Below are positions 44,980-53,736 of a stretch of 64,000 nt of DNA, piece after piece. A program made the translations under genes and the position numbers. The stretch covers positions 124,001 through 188,000 of the forward strand of contig NZ_BBIU01000007.1 of assembly GCF_000730645.1 (NCBI RefSeq), written 5' to 3'. The DNA is from Pseudomonas parafulva NBRC 16636 = DSM 17004. GTDB lineage: Bacteria > Pseudomonadota > Gammaproteobacteria > Pseudomonadales > Pseudomonadaceae. The notes under the pieces were generated by a model. That model made no database searches. It saw only the letters and a list, made by a program, of their open reading frames with translations, and was not told the origin of the DNA. Numbering within the stretch: the stretch's first letter is position 1; every line of letters begins with the position of its first letter.

Positions 44980-47900
44980 ATGCCGCAATTCTTCATTGAC
45001 CGCCCGATTTTCGCCTGGGTGGTCGCACTGTTCATCCTGCTGGCAGGCGCCCTCGCCATTCCGCAGCTGCCAGTGGCGCAATACCCCAACGTGGCGCCGC
45101 CGCAGATCGAAATCTATGCCGTTTACCCGGGCGCTTCAGCGGCGACCATGGACGAAAGCGTGGTCAGCCTGATCGAGCAGGAGCTCAACGGCGCCGACAA
45201 CCTGCTGTATTTCGAATCCCAGAGCAGCCTGGGCAGCGCGACCATCACCGCGACCTTCCAGCCCGGCACCCACCCGGACCTGGCTCAGGTTGACGTGCAG
45301 AACCGGTTGAAAGTGGTCGAATCGCGCCTGCCACGGCCGGTCACCCAGCAGGGTTTGCAAGTGCAGAAGCTGTCCACGGGTTTTCTGCTGCTGGGTACCC
45401 TTACCTCCGAGGATGGCAAGCTTGACGAAACCGCCCTGTCGGACATCCTCGCTCGCAACGTGATGAACGAAATCCGCCGCATCAAAGGGGTGGGCAAGGC
45501 ACAGCTGTATGGTTCGGAGCGGGCCATGCGCATCTGGATCGACCCTGCGAAACTGGTCGGCCTGAACCTCACCCCCAACGATGTGGCCAACGCGATTGCC
45601 GGGCAGAACGCCCAGGTGGCGCCTGGCAGCATCGGTGACCTGCCTGGCCGCGACACGCAGGAGATCACCGCCAACGTCGTGGTGAAGGGCCAGTTGTCCT
45701 CCCCCGAGGAGTTCGCCGCCATCGTTCTGCGCGCCAACCCAGACGGCTCCACCGTGACCATTGGCGATGTGGCACGGGTCGAAGTGGGTGCCCAGGAATA
45801 CCAGTTCGGCACCCGCCTCAATGGCAAGCCAGCCACCGCCTTCAGTGTGCAGCTGTCGCCTGGCGCCAACGCCATGGAAACCGCCACGCTGGTGCGGGCG
45901 AAGATGCAGGACCTGGCGCGCTACTTCCCGGAGGGCGTCAAATACGACATCCCGTACGACACCTCGCCGTTCGTCAAGGTGTCCATCCAGCAGGTGATCA
46001 CTACCCTGTTCGAAGCCATGCTGTTGGTGTTCGCAGTGATGTTCCTGTTCTTGCAGAACCTGCGTTACACGCTGATCCCTACGCTGGTGGTGCCGGTGGC
46101 GTTGATGGGCACGTTCGCGGTGATGTTGGCCCTGGGCTTTTCGGTCAACGTTCTGACGTTGTTCGGCATGGTCCTGGCCATCGGCATCCTGGTGGACGAC
46201 GCCATCGTAGTGGTGGAAAACGTCGAGCGCATCATGGCCGAGGAAGGCCTGCCGCCCAAGGAGGCCACCCGCAAGGCCATGGGGCAGATCAGCGGTGCCA
46301 TTATCGGGATCACGCTGGTACTGGTGGCGGTGTTCCTGCCCATGGCGTTCATGCAAGGCTCGGTCGGGGTCATCTACCAGCAGTTCTCGGTATCAATGGC
46401 GGTGTCGATCCTGTTCTCGGCCTTCCTGGCCCTGAGCCTCACCCCAGCGCTGTGCGCGACACTGCTCAAACCCGTTGCCAAGGGCGAGCATCACCAGCGC
46501 AAGGGCTTCTTTGGCTGGTTCAACCGCCGCTTCGAAGGCATGAGCAACGGCTATCAGGGCTGGGTTTCCAGCGCTTTGCGCCGCAGTGGCCGGTATTTGT
46601 TGGTGTACGCCTTGCTGCTGGGCGTGCTGGGCTACGGGTTCAGCCAACTGCCCACGGCGTTTCTGCCAACCGAAGACCAGGGCTACACCATCACAGACAT
46701 CCAGCTGCCACCCGGGGCCACGCGCATGCGTACCGAGCAGGTAGCTGCACAGATAGAGGCGCACAACGGCTCGGAGCCGGGCGTGGGCAATACCACGGTC
46801 ATTCTTGGCTTCAGCTTCTCGGGCAGCGGGCAGAACGCGGCCTTGGCGTTCACCACGCTCAAGGACTGGTCGGAGCGCGGCGCGGATGACAGCGCCCAGT
46901 CGATTGCCGACCGCGCCAACATGGCCCTCTCTCAGCTCAAGGATGCCGTGGCGTTTGCCGTGCTGCCGCCGCCGATCGATGGCCTTGGCGAGTCCACCGG
47001 TTTCCAGTTCCGCCTACAGGACCGTGGCGGCATGGGCCATGCAGAACTGATGGCGGCCCGTGACGAGCTGCTGGCCAACGCCGGCAAGAGCAGGGTGCTG
47101 ACCAACGTGCGCGAGGCCTCCCTGGCCGAAAGCCCGCAGGTGCAGCTTGAGATCGACCGCCGGCAGGCCAACGCGCTTGGCGTATCGTTCGCTGACATCG
47201 GCTCGGTGCTGGATGTGGCGGTGGGCTCCAGCTACGTCAACGATTTCCCCAACCAGGGCCGCATGCAGCGTGTGGTGGTCCAGGCTGAGGGCGACCAGCG
47301 CAGCCAGGTCGAGGACCTGCTGAAGATCCATGTGCGCAACAGCAGCGGCAAGATGGTACCGCTGGCGGCATTCGTGCAAGCCAAGTGGGTCAGCGGCCCC
47401 GTACAGCTCACCCGTTACAACGGCTACCCGGCGGTGTCGATTTCGGGCGAACCGGCCGCCGGCTACAGCTCGGGTGAGGCCATGGCCGAAGTGGAGCGGC
47501 TGGTGGCGCAACTGCCCACCGGGGTGGGCCTGGAATGGACCGGCCTGTCACTGCAGGAGCGCCTGTCGGGCAGCCAGGCCCCGGTATTGATGGCGCTGTC
47601 GCTGCTGGTGGTGTTCCTGTGCCTGGCGGCATTGTATGAAAGCTGGTCGATCCCCACTGCGGTGTTGCTGGTAGTACCGCTGGGCATACTGGGCGCAGTG
47701 CTGGCCGTGTCCCTGCGTGGCATGCCCAACGACGTGTTCTTCAAGGTGGGCCTGATTACCCTGATCGGCCTGTCGGCGAAAAACGCCATCCTGATCATCG
47801 AGTTCGCCAAGAGCCTGATCGACCAGGGCCTGGATGCCACCGAGGCGGCGATACAGGCCGCGCGCTTGCGGTTGCGCCCCATCGTCATGACCTCGCTGGC

Positions 47901-48099
47901 GTTCATCCTCGGTGTGGTCCCGCTGGCCATCGCCAGCGGCGCCAGCTCGGCCAGCCAGCAGGCGATCGGCACCGGTGTGATCGGTGGCATGCTCAGTGCC
48001 ACCCTTGCCGTGGTGTTCGTACCGGTATTCTTCGTGGTGGTGATGCGCCTGGCCGGGCGCGGCAAGCAACCCGCCAACGAGGTTGCCCACGACAGCTGA
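44980..48099 (+). CDS. RND efflux inner-membrane pump (AcrB/MexB type)
   Basis: 1039 residues, typical HAE1 RND pump. It starts MPQFFIDRPIFAWVVALFILLAGALAI. The proton-relay helix GMVLAIGILVDDAIVVVENVERIM has paired Asp, and GLSAKNAILIIEFAKSL has the partner Lys. Two large periplasmic loops are present. It is more similar in its start and loop sequences (PQLPVAQYPNVAPPQIEIYAVYPGASA) to MexB/AcrB than to the MexF encoded at 11817. The substrate is unknown. A strong terminator follows 26 bases after the stop. Confidence 0.93.
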   Translation: MPQFFIDRPIFAWVVALFILLAGALAIPQLPVAQYPNVAPPQIEIYAVYPGASAATMDESVVSLIEQELNGADNLLYFESQSSLGSATITATFQPGTHPDLAQVDVQNRLKVVESRLPRPVTQQGLQVQKLSTGFLLLGTLTSEDGKLDETALSDILARNVMNEIRRIKGVGKAQLYGSERAMRIWIDPAKLVGLNLTPNDVANAIAGQNAQVAPGSIGDLPGRDTQEITANVVVKGQLSSPEEFAAIVLRANPDGSTVTIGDVARVEVGAQEYQFGTRLNGKPATAFSVQLSPGANAMETATLVRAKMQDLARYFPEGVKYDIPYDTSPFVKVSIQQVITTLFEAMLLVFAVMFLFLQNLRYTLIPTLVVPVALMGTFAVMLALGFSVNVLTLFGMVLAIGILVDDAIVVVENVERIMAEEGLPPKEATRKAMGQISGAIIGITLVLVAVFLPMAFMQGSVGVIYQQFSVSMAVSILFSAFLALSLTPALCATLLKPVAKGEHHQRKGFFGWFNRRFEGMSNGYQGWVSSALRRSGRYLLVYALLLGVLGYGFSQLPTAFLPTEDQGYTITDIQLPPGATRMRTEQVAAQIEAHNGSEPGVGNTTVILGFSFSGSGQNAALAFTTLKDWSERGADDSAQSIADRANMALSQLKDAVAFAVLPPPIDGLGESTGFQFRLQDRGGMGHAELMAARDELLANAGKSRVLTNVREASLAESPQVQLEIDRRQANALGVSFADIGSVLDVAVGSSYVNDFPNQGRMQRVVVQAEGDQRSQVEDLLKIHVRNSSGKMVPLAAFVQAKWVSGPVQLTRYNGYPAVSISGEPAAGYSSGEAMAEVERLVAQLPTGVGLEWTGLSLQERLSGSQAPVLMALSLLVVFLCLAALYESWSIPTAVLLVVPLGILGAVLAVSLRGMPNDVFFKVGLITLIGLSAKNAILIIEFAKSLIDQGLDATEAAIQAARLRLRPIVMTSLAFILGVVPLAIASGASSASQQAIGTGVIGGMLSATLAVVFVPVFFVVVMRLAGRGKQPANEVAHDS

Positions 48100-48125
48100 C
48101 TGGACAACAACGGCCTTAAATGGGA

Positions 48126-48159
48126 GGGTTCCTGGCATCGATTGCCAGGAGCCCTTTTT
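48126..48159 (+). terminator. Rho-independent terminator of RND operon, overlapping the mobA ribosome-binding site
   Basis: GGGTTCCTGGCA (48126-48137) pairs with TGCCAGGAGCCC (48143-48154), with one G-T pair, over a 5-base loop and is followed by TTTTT (48155-48159). The AGGAG inside the 3' arm (48147-48151) is the only Shine-Dalgarno candidate for mobA, whose ATG is at 48161. Confidence 0.88.
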
Positions 48160-48160
48160 C

Positions 48161-48733
48161 ATGCCTGATACCCTACCCCCCTGTTCCGTCCTGATCCTTG
48201 CCGGCGGCCGCGGCCAGCGCATGGGTGGGCGGGACAAAGGGCTGCTGGAATGGCGCGGCGAACCGCTGGTGGAACACCTGTACCGCACCGTGCGCCCGCT
48301 CAGCGATGACCTGGTGATCTCGTGCAACCGCAATCAGCAGCGCTACCGGGCTTACGCGGACCAGTTGGCGAGCGATGCCGAAGCGGATTTCCCGGGGCCG
48401 TTGGCCGGGGTCATTGCCGGGTTGAAAGTGGCCAGGCATGGGTGGGTGGTGGTACTGGCCTGCGACGCGCCCCTGGTAGACCCGGCCTTGATCCACGACC
48501 TGCGCAGGTTGGCGCATGCCCGTGATGCCGCGGCCATGGTGCGCCAGGGTGGTTACTGGCAGCCCATGTTCAGCGTGCTCCCACGCCGGCTATTGCCGGC
48601 GCTGGAACATGCCTGGGCCGAGGGCGAGCGCAGCTTGCAAAAGGCGCTGTTGCGCGCGCGGGTTGAGGCGCTGGAATGCGGAGATGATGACCCCAGGCTG
48701 AGCAACTTCAACAGCCCGGAGTGGCTCACATAG
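48161..48733 (+). CDS. mobA: Molybdenum cofactor guanylyltransferase
   Basis: 190 residues from ATG 48161. It attaches GMP to molybdopterin to form the MGD cofactor of DMSO-reductase-type enzymes such as nitrate reductase and formate dehydrogenase. The nucleotide-binding motif SVLILAGGRGQRMGGRDKGLLEW (about 9-31) and VVLACDAPLVDP are clear. In-frame starts upstream (to 48083) would run through a terminator stem and are rejected. Its Shine-Dalgarno sequence lies in the 3' arm of the preceding terminator, so a transcript beginning inside or after the stem is expected. No other molybdenum gene is nearby. Confidence 0.92.
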   Translation: MPDTLPPCSVLILAGGRGQRMGGRDKGLLEWRGEPLVEHLYRTVRPLSDDLVISCNRNQQRYRAYADQLASDAEADFPGPLAGVIAGLKVARHGWVVVLACDAPLVDPALIHDLRRLAHARDAAAMVRQGGYWQPMFSVLPRRLLPALEHAWAEGERSLQKALLRARVEALECGDDDPRLSNFNSPEWLT

Positions 48734-48803
48734 AATTACACACCCTTTGGTTGGGTAGCCCAAGTGGTCCGCCAGCCTTGAGGGTAGTGCAAGGCCGTTG
48801 CTT

Positions 48804-49925
48804 CTACCGAACAAACACCTGCGGCGTCGAAGTGGACATGTCCCCACCCGGCAACTTGATGTTGCCGACCTTTTCCAGCGTGTCCGGGTTGAATACCGCC
48901 AGGTCATTGAACGTGCCACCCAGGTACAGCTTGTCGCCCTTGCTGTCGAAGGTGACGCAATAGTAGGTGTGCTCCAGGTTCGCAGCCTTGATCAGCTTGC
49001 GCTGCTTGATGTCGTACTTGGCCAGGCGGTTGAGCACGCCATACATCTGGTTGGGGTTCTTGGGTGAGCGCAGGCCGGTGAAGTACAGCTCCGTCAGGTC
49101 GGCGAACTCCTGGGTGTGGGTCTTGCCGGTCTTGAGGTCGACGCTCAGGTAGCCATACAAGTACTCGTCGGTGGCTGGGTCCTGCTTGCCGCCCTTGAAC
49201 TTGGCAATGGTGTACAGCATGGAGAATTCGTGACGCGGGCTCTGGTGCGGCCAGAAATACAGCACGTCCGGGGCGCTGTAGCCTTTGCGGTTCCAGTTGC
49301 GCAGCGGCAGGGCCACCGTGTATTTGCCGGTCTGCACATCCATCTTGTACAGGTCCGGCCCGGCCACGTACAGGCTGCCATCATCGGCAGTACGCATCAG
49401 GTACACCTGCCGCGGCATCGGGAAGGTGCGTACCGGCTTGGCCTGCAGGCCATCACGGGTACGGAACACCTCCAGCCTGGGCGGCTTGACCACGTAGTGA
49501 TCGTTCAGGCGCTGGGTGGGGTTGACCGTTGCGTAGACTTCCTCGCCATTCGGGCTGATCGCGAACGAATACATCGAGCGTCCCACCTCGCCGGCCACAC
49601 TGGACAGGTTGGCGTGGAAGGTGTTCTTGCAGGTGTCCAGGTCAAACCCGTAGATGTCGCCAAAGTGATTGTTCAAGACGTAGGCGGTGCGTTTGTCCGG
49701 CGCCATCATGGCGGTGCCGGGGCCAAACTTGTCGGGCATGACGCAGCTTTTGAACACAGTATCGGTGGCCACATCCACCACGTGCAGGTTGTTTGGGTAG
49801 TTGGTGACGATCATGTATTCGTGCCCGGCCTTCAGGGCCGGCCCGGTGTCGTCTGCCTGCGCCAGGCCAGTACAGGCCATGGCGGCGATGGTGAGCGCAA
49901 CGCGTGCGCAGCGTCCAGCATTCAT
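48804..49925 (-). CDS. qhpB: Quinohemoprotein amine dehydrogenase, beta subunit
   Basis: 373 residues with a Sec signal peptide (MNAGRCARVALTIAAMACTGLAQA). The mature part is a seven-bladed propeller-type protein (repeated YVLNNHFGDIYGFDLDT, ISPNGEEVYATVNP, FDSKGDKLYLGGTFND strands). In the known periplasmic enzyme the beta propeller packs against QhpC and forms part of the active site. ATG 49925 was chosen over a longer frame because the signal peptide starts there. It is the last gene of the qhpADCB operon, 32 bases after qhpC. Confidence 0.92.
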   Translation of the reverse strand: MNAGRCARVALTIAAMACTGLAQADDTGPALKAGHEYMIVTNYPNNLHVVDVATDTVFKSCVMPDKFGPGTAMMAPDKRTAYVLNNHFGDIYGFDLDTCKNTFHANLSSVAGEVGRSMYSFAISPNGEEVYATVNPTQRLNDHYVVKPPRLEVFRTRDGLQAKPVRTFPMPRQVYLMRTADDGSLYVAGPDLYKMDVQTGKYTVALPLRNWNRKGYSAPDVLYFWPHQSPRHEFSMLYTIAKFKGGKQDPATDEYLYGYLSVDLKTGKTHTQEFADLTELYFTGLRSPKNPNQMYGVLNRLAKYDIKQRKLIKAANLEHTYYCVTFDSKGDKLYLGGTFNDLAVFNPDTLEKVGNIKLPGGDMSTSTPQVFVR

Positions 49926-49957
49926 GCGGTTTCCCCTTGTCGTTCTTGTTGGGCCGG

Positions 49958-50281
49958 TCACTTGTCTTTAGGGAACACGGTGCCCAGGTTGCGCCAGTCT
50001 TCAGCGGAGTTGGTCGCCTGAGCGTTCCAGTCCTGGTAGGTACTCATCATGTCCGGCACCTGAGCCGGCCACCAGCAGGGGTCGGAGCAGCCGTACAGGT
50101 CAGCCTCCATGGGCTGGCACAGCGAGCTCACACCGCCAAAGGCGTCAACTTCCCAGCCAGGGTCGGTGGTGGCGGTGCACCCGGCCACCGCGCTCATGGC
50201 CATGACTTCCTCGACGCGGTCCTCCGCGGCGGCCTGCTCCAGGATGCGTGCCTTGTTGTTGAGCGGTTTCAAATGCTTCAT
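49958..50281 (-). CDS. qhpC: Quinohemoprotein amine dehydrogenase, gamma subunit precursor (CTQ cofactor)
   Basis: 107 residues. A 28-residue leader ([20 protein letters not shown]...) precedes the 79-residue mature part, which starts [11 protein letters not shown]. With that numbering all modified residues of the known protein are in place: Cys7-Glu16, Cys27-Asp33 and Cys41-Asp49 thioether pairs, and Cys37-Trp43 forming cysteine tryptophylquinone. The leader is not a Sec signal; QhpE removes it and QhpF exports the protein. It starts 1 base after the qhpD stop and 32 bases before qhpB. It oxidises primary amines such as butylamine, passing electrons to the haems of QhpA. Confidence 0.96.
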   Translation of the reverse strand: MKHLKPLNNKARILEQAAAEDRVEEVMAMSAVAGCTATTDPGWEVDAFGGVSSLCQPMEADLYGCSDPCWWPAQVPDMMSTYQDWNAQATNSAEDWRNLGTVFPKDK

Positions 50282-50282
50282 G

Positions 50283-51713
50283 TCAGTGCGCCTTCCGCGG
50301 GGTGATGTAGCGGTCGATGAAGGCCGGGTTGGTGGCCATGATGCGGCTGTAGACCTCGATCCCGAAGTCCACCCAGTCGCGCATCAGCTCGCAATAGTGG
50401 TAGGTCGGGTGTTGCGGGTCGCCGTAACGTGCGTAGCTTTCGTGGTAGCACCCGCCCGAACACAGGTTGCGGATGCGGCAGCTCTCGCAGCCAGTGTTGC
50501 TGCGGTCAAGGCGTTGTGACAGAAAGTCATTCAGCTGCGCCTGCTTGACGCCCTGGTGTACGTTACCGAATGTCGGCAGGCTGGAGCCTGTGAAGCGGTG
50601 GCACAGGTTGAGTTCGCCCTCATGGTCCACTGCCAGCATCTTCAGCCCTGCGCCACACGGCAGTGCTTTCTTGTGGCCTTCGTGGATGTCGGTAATCAGC
50701 TGGTGCAGGTTGGAGAAGCCGATGTTGCGGTGCTCCAGCGCCGCGTCCAGGTAGCGCTGCCCCAGGGCCTTCATGTTGGCGAACACCTGCACCAGCTCTT
50801 CGCCGGTGAGGTTGAAGGCGGCCAGGTCACCGGAGGTGACAGGAGCAAAGCCTACTTCGGCGAAACCCAACTCATTGAACAGGTGGTTCCAGATGGTCTC
50901 GACGTCGGTGATGCCACGGGTGAGGGTCACGCGCGCACCCACGGGCCGGCTGCGGTAACGCGACAGCAGCATGTCTGCCTTGCGTCGCACCACATCATAG
51001 GTGCCCTGGCCGCCCACGGTGATGCGGTTGCGGTCATGCACGGTCTTGGGGCCGTCGATGCTGATCGACAGCCCGAAGTGGTGGGCATCAAGCCAGTCGA
51101 CTACCTCCTCGGTCAGCAAGGTGGCGTTGGTGGTCATGATGAATTCCACCTGCTTGCCGGCCTCGGCGAAGCGGCGTTCGCAATAGCCCACCATGTGCTC
51201 GATCAGCGGCCGGTTGGAAAGCGGCTCGCCGCCAAAGAACACCACGCTGTAACGCTGCTCGTCGGGGGACTCCTTGAGCAGCATCTCCACCGAGGCTTCG
51301 GCGGTGGCCGTGTTCATTTTCTTGCCGGCAGACGGCTTGTCCAGGTCTTCCTTGTAGCAGTAGGTACAACTGAGGTTGCAGCCGGTGTTGACGTTGAGCA
51401 CCACGGTGTTCAGGGCGGTGCGTTCGACCTGCCTGAGGGCGATCTCCGGGGTCAGCGGCGAGCCGTCGCTGACCAGTTCCAGGGCCATCAGCTCGCGCAG
51501 GGTGTCCTGGATGTCCTGCCCGGCAAATTGCTGGCCAAGCCGTTGTATCAACTCTTCGGCCGAACAACCCTGCTGGCGCAGGCTGTCGATGATCCCGCCG
51601 GTCACGGCGTCGGTGGCAAACAGCGAGCTGCTGGGTATGTGGAACAGCATGCGGTCGGCATCTACCTGCACTTCATGCAGGTTACGCTCGACCAGGTTCA
51701 GTAGTGCGCCCAT
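50283..51713 (-). CDS. qhpD: Radical SAM peptide-modifying enzyme QhpD
   Basis: 476 residues. It makes the three intra-peptide thioether cross-links in QhpC. The radical SAM cluster ligands are C112, C116 and C119 ([11 protein letters not shown]). [11 protein letters not shown] is the SAM-binding GGE motif. The C-terminal SPASM region has many cysteines ([41 protein letters not shown]) for auxiliary iron-sulfur clusters. GGGAGG precedes the ATG at 51713. It lies between qhpA and qhpC, with 1 base separating it from qhpC, consistent with coupled synthesis of enzyme and substrate. Confidence 0.95.
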   Translation of the reverse strand: MGALLNLVERNLHEVQVDADRMLFHIPSSSLFATDAVTGGIIDSLRQQGCSAEELIQRLGQQFAGQDIQDTLRELMALELVSDGSPLTPEIALRQVERTALNTVVLNVNTGCNLSCTYCYKEDLDKPSAGKKMNTATAEASVEMLLKESPDEQRYSVVFFGGEPLSNRPLIEHMVGYCERRFAEAGKQVEFIMTTNATLLTEEVVDWLDAHHFGLSISIDGPKTVHDRNRITVGGQGTYDVVRRKADMLLSRYRSRPVGARVTLTRGITDVETIWNHLFNELGFAEVGFAPVTSGDLAAFNLTGEELVQVFANMKALGQRYLDAALEHRNIGFSNLHQLITDIHEGHKKALPCGAGLKMLAVDHEGELNLCHRFTGSSLPTFGNVHQGVKQAQLNDFLSQRLDRSNTGCESCRIRNLCSGGCYHESYARYGDPQHPTYHYCELMRDWVDFGIEVYSRIMATNPAFIDRYITPRKAH

Positions 51714-51761
51714 GGCGACCTCCCGATAATCGATCCGTTGGAAAACCGTTGCACCCCGCCG

Positions 51762-53327
51762 TTACGGCAATGGCGGGTTGTTCCAGCGCTGTACGGTCAC
51801 GATCATGTGGCCCTCCCCGGTCTGGCCGCCGTCGGCCAGTGTGGCGATGACCTTCAGGTTGCCGGCGTTGTTGGTCATCATCTTGCGCTCAGGGTTGGGG
51901 CCTGCGCCGCCGGGCACGAACACGCCGTCGGGCTGCATCTGCCCGGCAAATTTCACGTCTTCGTCCTCAACGGCACGCTCGTTGAACGGTTCGACCTTCC
52001 ACGTGGCCGGGAGGTAACCAATGCGCAGCGGCTGGCCGCTGGCGTCCTTGCCCCAGGCTTCCGCCTCGAAGCGCCCCTGTACCTTGGGCACCGATGCACC
52101 GTTTTCACCAATGCGGGCGATGGAGAACGCCGGGACCACCTTCACCTCCTCGACCTTGTCGTAAACGGCCAGGGTGGCCCCCTTCAGCGCGCCCACGGCA
52201 ACTTCACGCTGGCCGGGCTGGGCGTCGCGAGCCGCGCGCGCTTTGACGCGCAGCAAGGTTGGGGTCTGCTCCAGCACTTGGGTCACCTCGACGCCGGCGC
52301 CCAGGTCGGGCTTGCCGTCCAGGCCACTGCCCACCACGCTGATCTCGGCCTCTTCACCGGCCTTGATGAAGCCTGGCTGTACCGCCAGCAGGCGGGCCTT
52401 GCCGTCCTTCACAGCAGTGAAATCCAGGCCACGCTCATCGTGTTCGGCTTCGAACATGCGGCCTTTCATTTCGCCATCCAGCGCTGCGAACACCTGGCGC
52501 AGCTGGGTATCGCCCACTTTCACATTGGCGCGCCACTCATAGCCGTTGTACAGAATCGCCGTGCCGTTGCCGTTGAATGGAGTACCGTCGGCGTAAGCGC
52601 CCTTGACCTCGACCTTGAAGGTGTCGCCTGGCTCGGCCGCGATACTCATCACGCCACGCACATCGCCTTTGGCCAGCATGTGGCCGCTGAAGGCCCACTG
52701 CCCCGCCAGTGTGCTGGCATCAGGCTTGGCCTTCTGCCAGTCGGCCCAGGCCGAGCTCTCCAGCGGGTAGCGCTTGGCAAGTTCAGGCACCACTTGCTGC
52801 AGGGCGATCGGCAACCAGTCCCGGTCACGCGCCTGGGCCTGATACTCAAGGGACGGCCATTGGCCGAGGTGGAAGTTGACCAGGTATTCCCATTCCTTCG
52901 CCGGGCGCCGTTGCAGCGCCACCCGCGCGCCGGAGTGGCAACGGCCGCAGGTTTCGGCCAGTTGGGTATCGAAATGCTCCACCGTGTTGAGGCGGCGTTC
53001 CATCGCGTAACGCACGCCGTCTGTTTCACTGGGGGCCAGGCCTTGTTTGTCGGCCAGGTACTTGACCAAGGTACGGCGGTCATCGTCGCTGATTTGCAAG
53101 CCGTGCATCACCTGCATGCGGGCGATGCTCATCAACCAGCCCTCGGGGGTTTTACGCTGGTGGCTGATGCGGCTGTAACTGTCGGTACCTTCGGGGATAT
53201 GGCACCCCATGCACTTGTTCTGCAACAGGTTCGCGCCCTGTTCGGCCGCCATGGCCTGGGTGCCCAGCAGCGCGGCGGCAAGTAACGCCAGCTTGCCCGC
53301 ATGTCGCCGGAGTCGAGTCGTCTTCAA
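51762..53327 (-). CDS. qhpA: Quinohemoprotein amine dehydrogenase, alpha subunit (dihaem)
   Basis: 521 residues starting at TTG 53327, chosen because TGGAGG lies 7 bases upstream and because a Sec signal peptide (KTTRLRRHAGKLALLAAALLGTQAMAA) begins there; no ATG fits. The mature protein has two haem-binding CxxCH motifs, C39-H43 (CMGCH) and C127-H131 (CGRCH), then three beta domains. It receives electrons from the CTQ of QhpC and passes them to cytochrome c or azurin in the periplasm. It is the first gene of the qhpADCB operon. A sigma-54-type promoter is proposed at 53489-53503. Confidence 0.94.
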   Translation of the reverse strand: MKTTRLRRHAGKLALLAAALLGTQAMAAEQGANLLQNKCMGCHIPEGTDSYSRISHQRKTPEGWLMSIARMQVMHGLQISDDDRRTLVKYLADKQGLAPSETDGVRYAMERRLNTVEHFDTQLAETCGRCHSGARVALQRRPAKEWEYLVNFHLGQWPSLEYQAQARDRDWLPIALQQVVPELAKRYPLESSAWADWQKAKPDASTLAGQWAFSGHMLAKGDVRGVMSIAAEPGDTFKVEVKGAYADGTPFNGNGTAILYNGYEWRANVKVGDTQLRQVFAALDGEMKGRMFEAEHDERGLDFTAVKDGKARLLAVQPGFIKAGEEAEISVVGSGLDGKPDLGAGVEVTQVLEQTPTLLRVKARAARDAQPGQREVAVGALKGATLAVYDKVEEVKVVPAFSIARIGENGASVPKVQGRFEAEAWGKDASGQPLRIGYLPATWKVEPFNERAVEDEDVKFAGQMQPDGVFVPGGAGPNPERKMMTNNAGNLKVIATLADGGQTGEGHMIVTVQRWNNPPLP

Positions 53328-53488
53328 GGTCAGACCTCCACGGTTGTTGTTCTTATGGTGTCGCACGCTCAGGTGAAGCACAGGTGCAATGATTGGCTCA
53401 GATACAGAAACCGTGCCAGCTCCGCCAACTTCTTTACTTTTCAGTGACTTGACAGGTTTTTGGGTGTGCCTTCCCAGTGTGTGCCAGC

Positions 53489-53503
53489 GCGAGCGGCGTG
53501 CCA
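53489..53503 (-). promoter_or_regulatory. Candidate sigma-54 promoter for qhpADCB
   Basis: Minus strand TGGCACG-CCGC-TCGC: GG and GC are separated by exactly 10 bases as the consensus TGGCACG-N4-TTGC requires, with one mismatch in the -12 box. It lies about 160 bases before qhpA. A weaker match (TGGCACG-GTTT-CTGT) lies nearer, around 53408-53418. Confidence 0.5.
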
Positions 53504-53515
53504 TTTCGCGACAGG

Positions 53516-53596
53516 GTGTTTCAAGCTGAGACACTGCCTGCCGTTGGATGCAGCGGTCAGCTGACCCTTGTTGCATCTTCGTCTCACACTGTCTCA
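53516..53596. promoter_or_regulatory. Palindrome cluster between divergent qhp promoters, likely enhancer sites
   Basis: Three elements: GTGTTTC-AAGCT-GAGACAC (53516-53534, one mismatch), the perfect 12-base palindrome GGTCAGCTGACC (53555-53566), and GTCTCA / TGTCTCA (53581-53586, 53590-53596). GAGACA or its complement recurs. They sit between the two divergent sigma-54-type promoters, at the usual distance for NtrC-class activators. Confidence 0.5.
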
Positions 53597-53682
53597 TTGT
53601 GCTACAGCGCAGCACCGCCGTTCAGGGCTATACCACTGCGCCAGGCCCTACGATTCAAGGCCCTACAGCCCCGGTGCAACCT

Positions 53683-53697
53683 TGGCACGGCCATTGC
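53683..53697 (+). promoter_or_regulatory. Sigma-54 promoter for the aldehyde dehydrogenase-porin operon
   Basis: TGGCACG-GCCA-TTGC is an exact match to the sigma-54 -24/-12 consensus. It ends 39 bases before the ATG at 53737. The encoded sigma-54 activator at 60360 is the likely regulator. Confidence 0.75.
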
Positions 53698-53736
53698 CCA
53701 AAGCCTGTCACATCCAATGACAAGAGGCTAAGCCCC

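Noticed and set aside
53405..53418. A second sigma-54 promoter nearer to qhpA
   Set aside because: TGGCACG-GTTT-CTGT lacks the near-invariant GC at -12; kept only as a weaker alternative.
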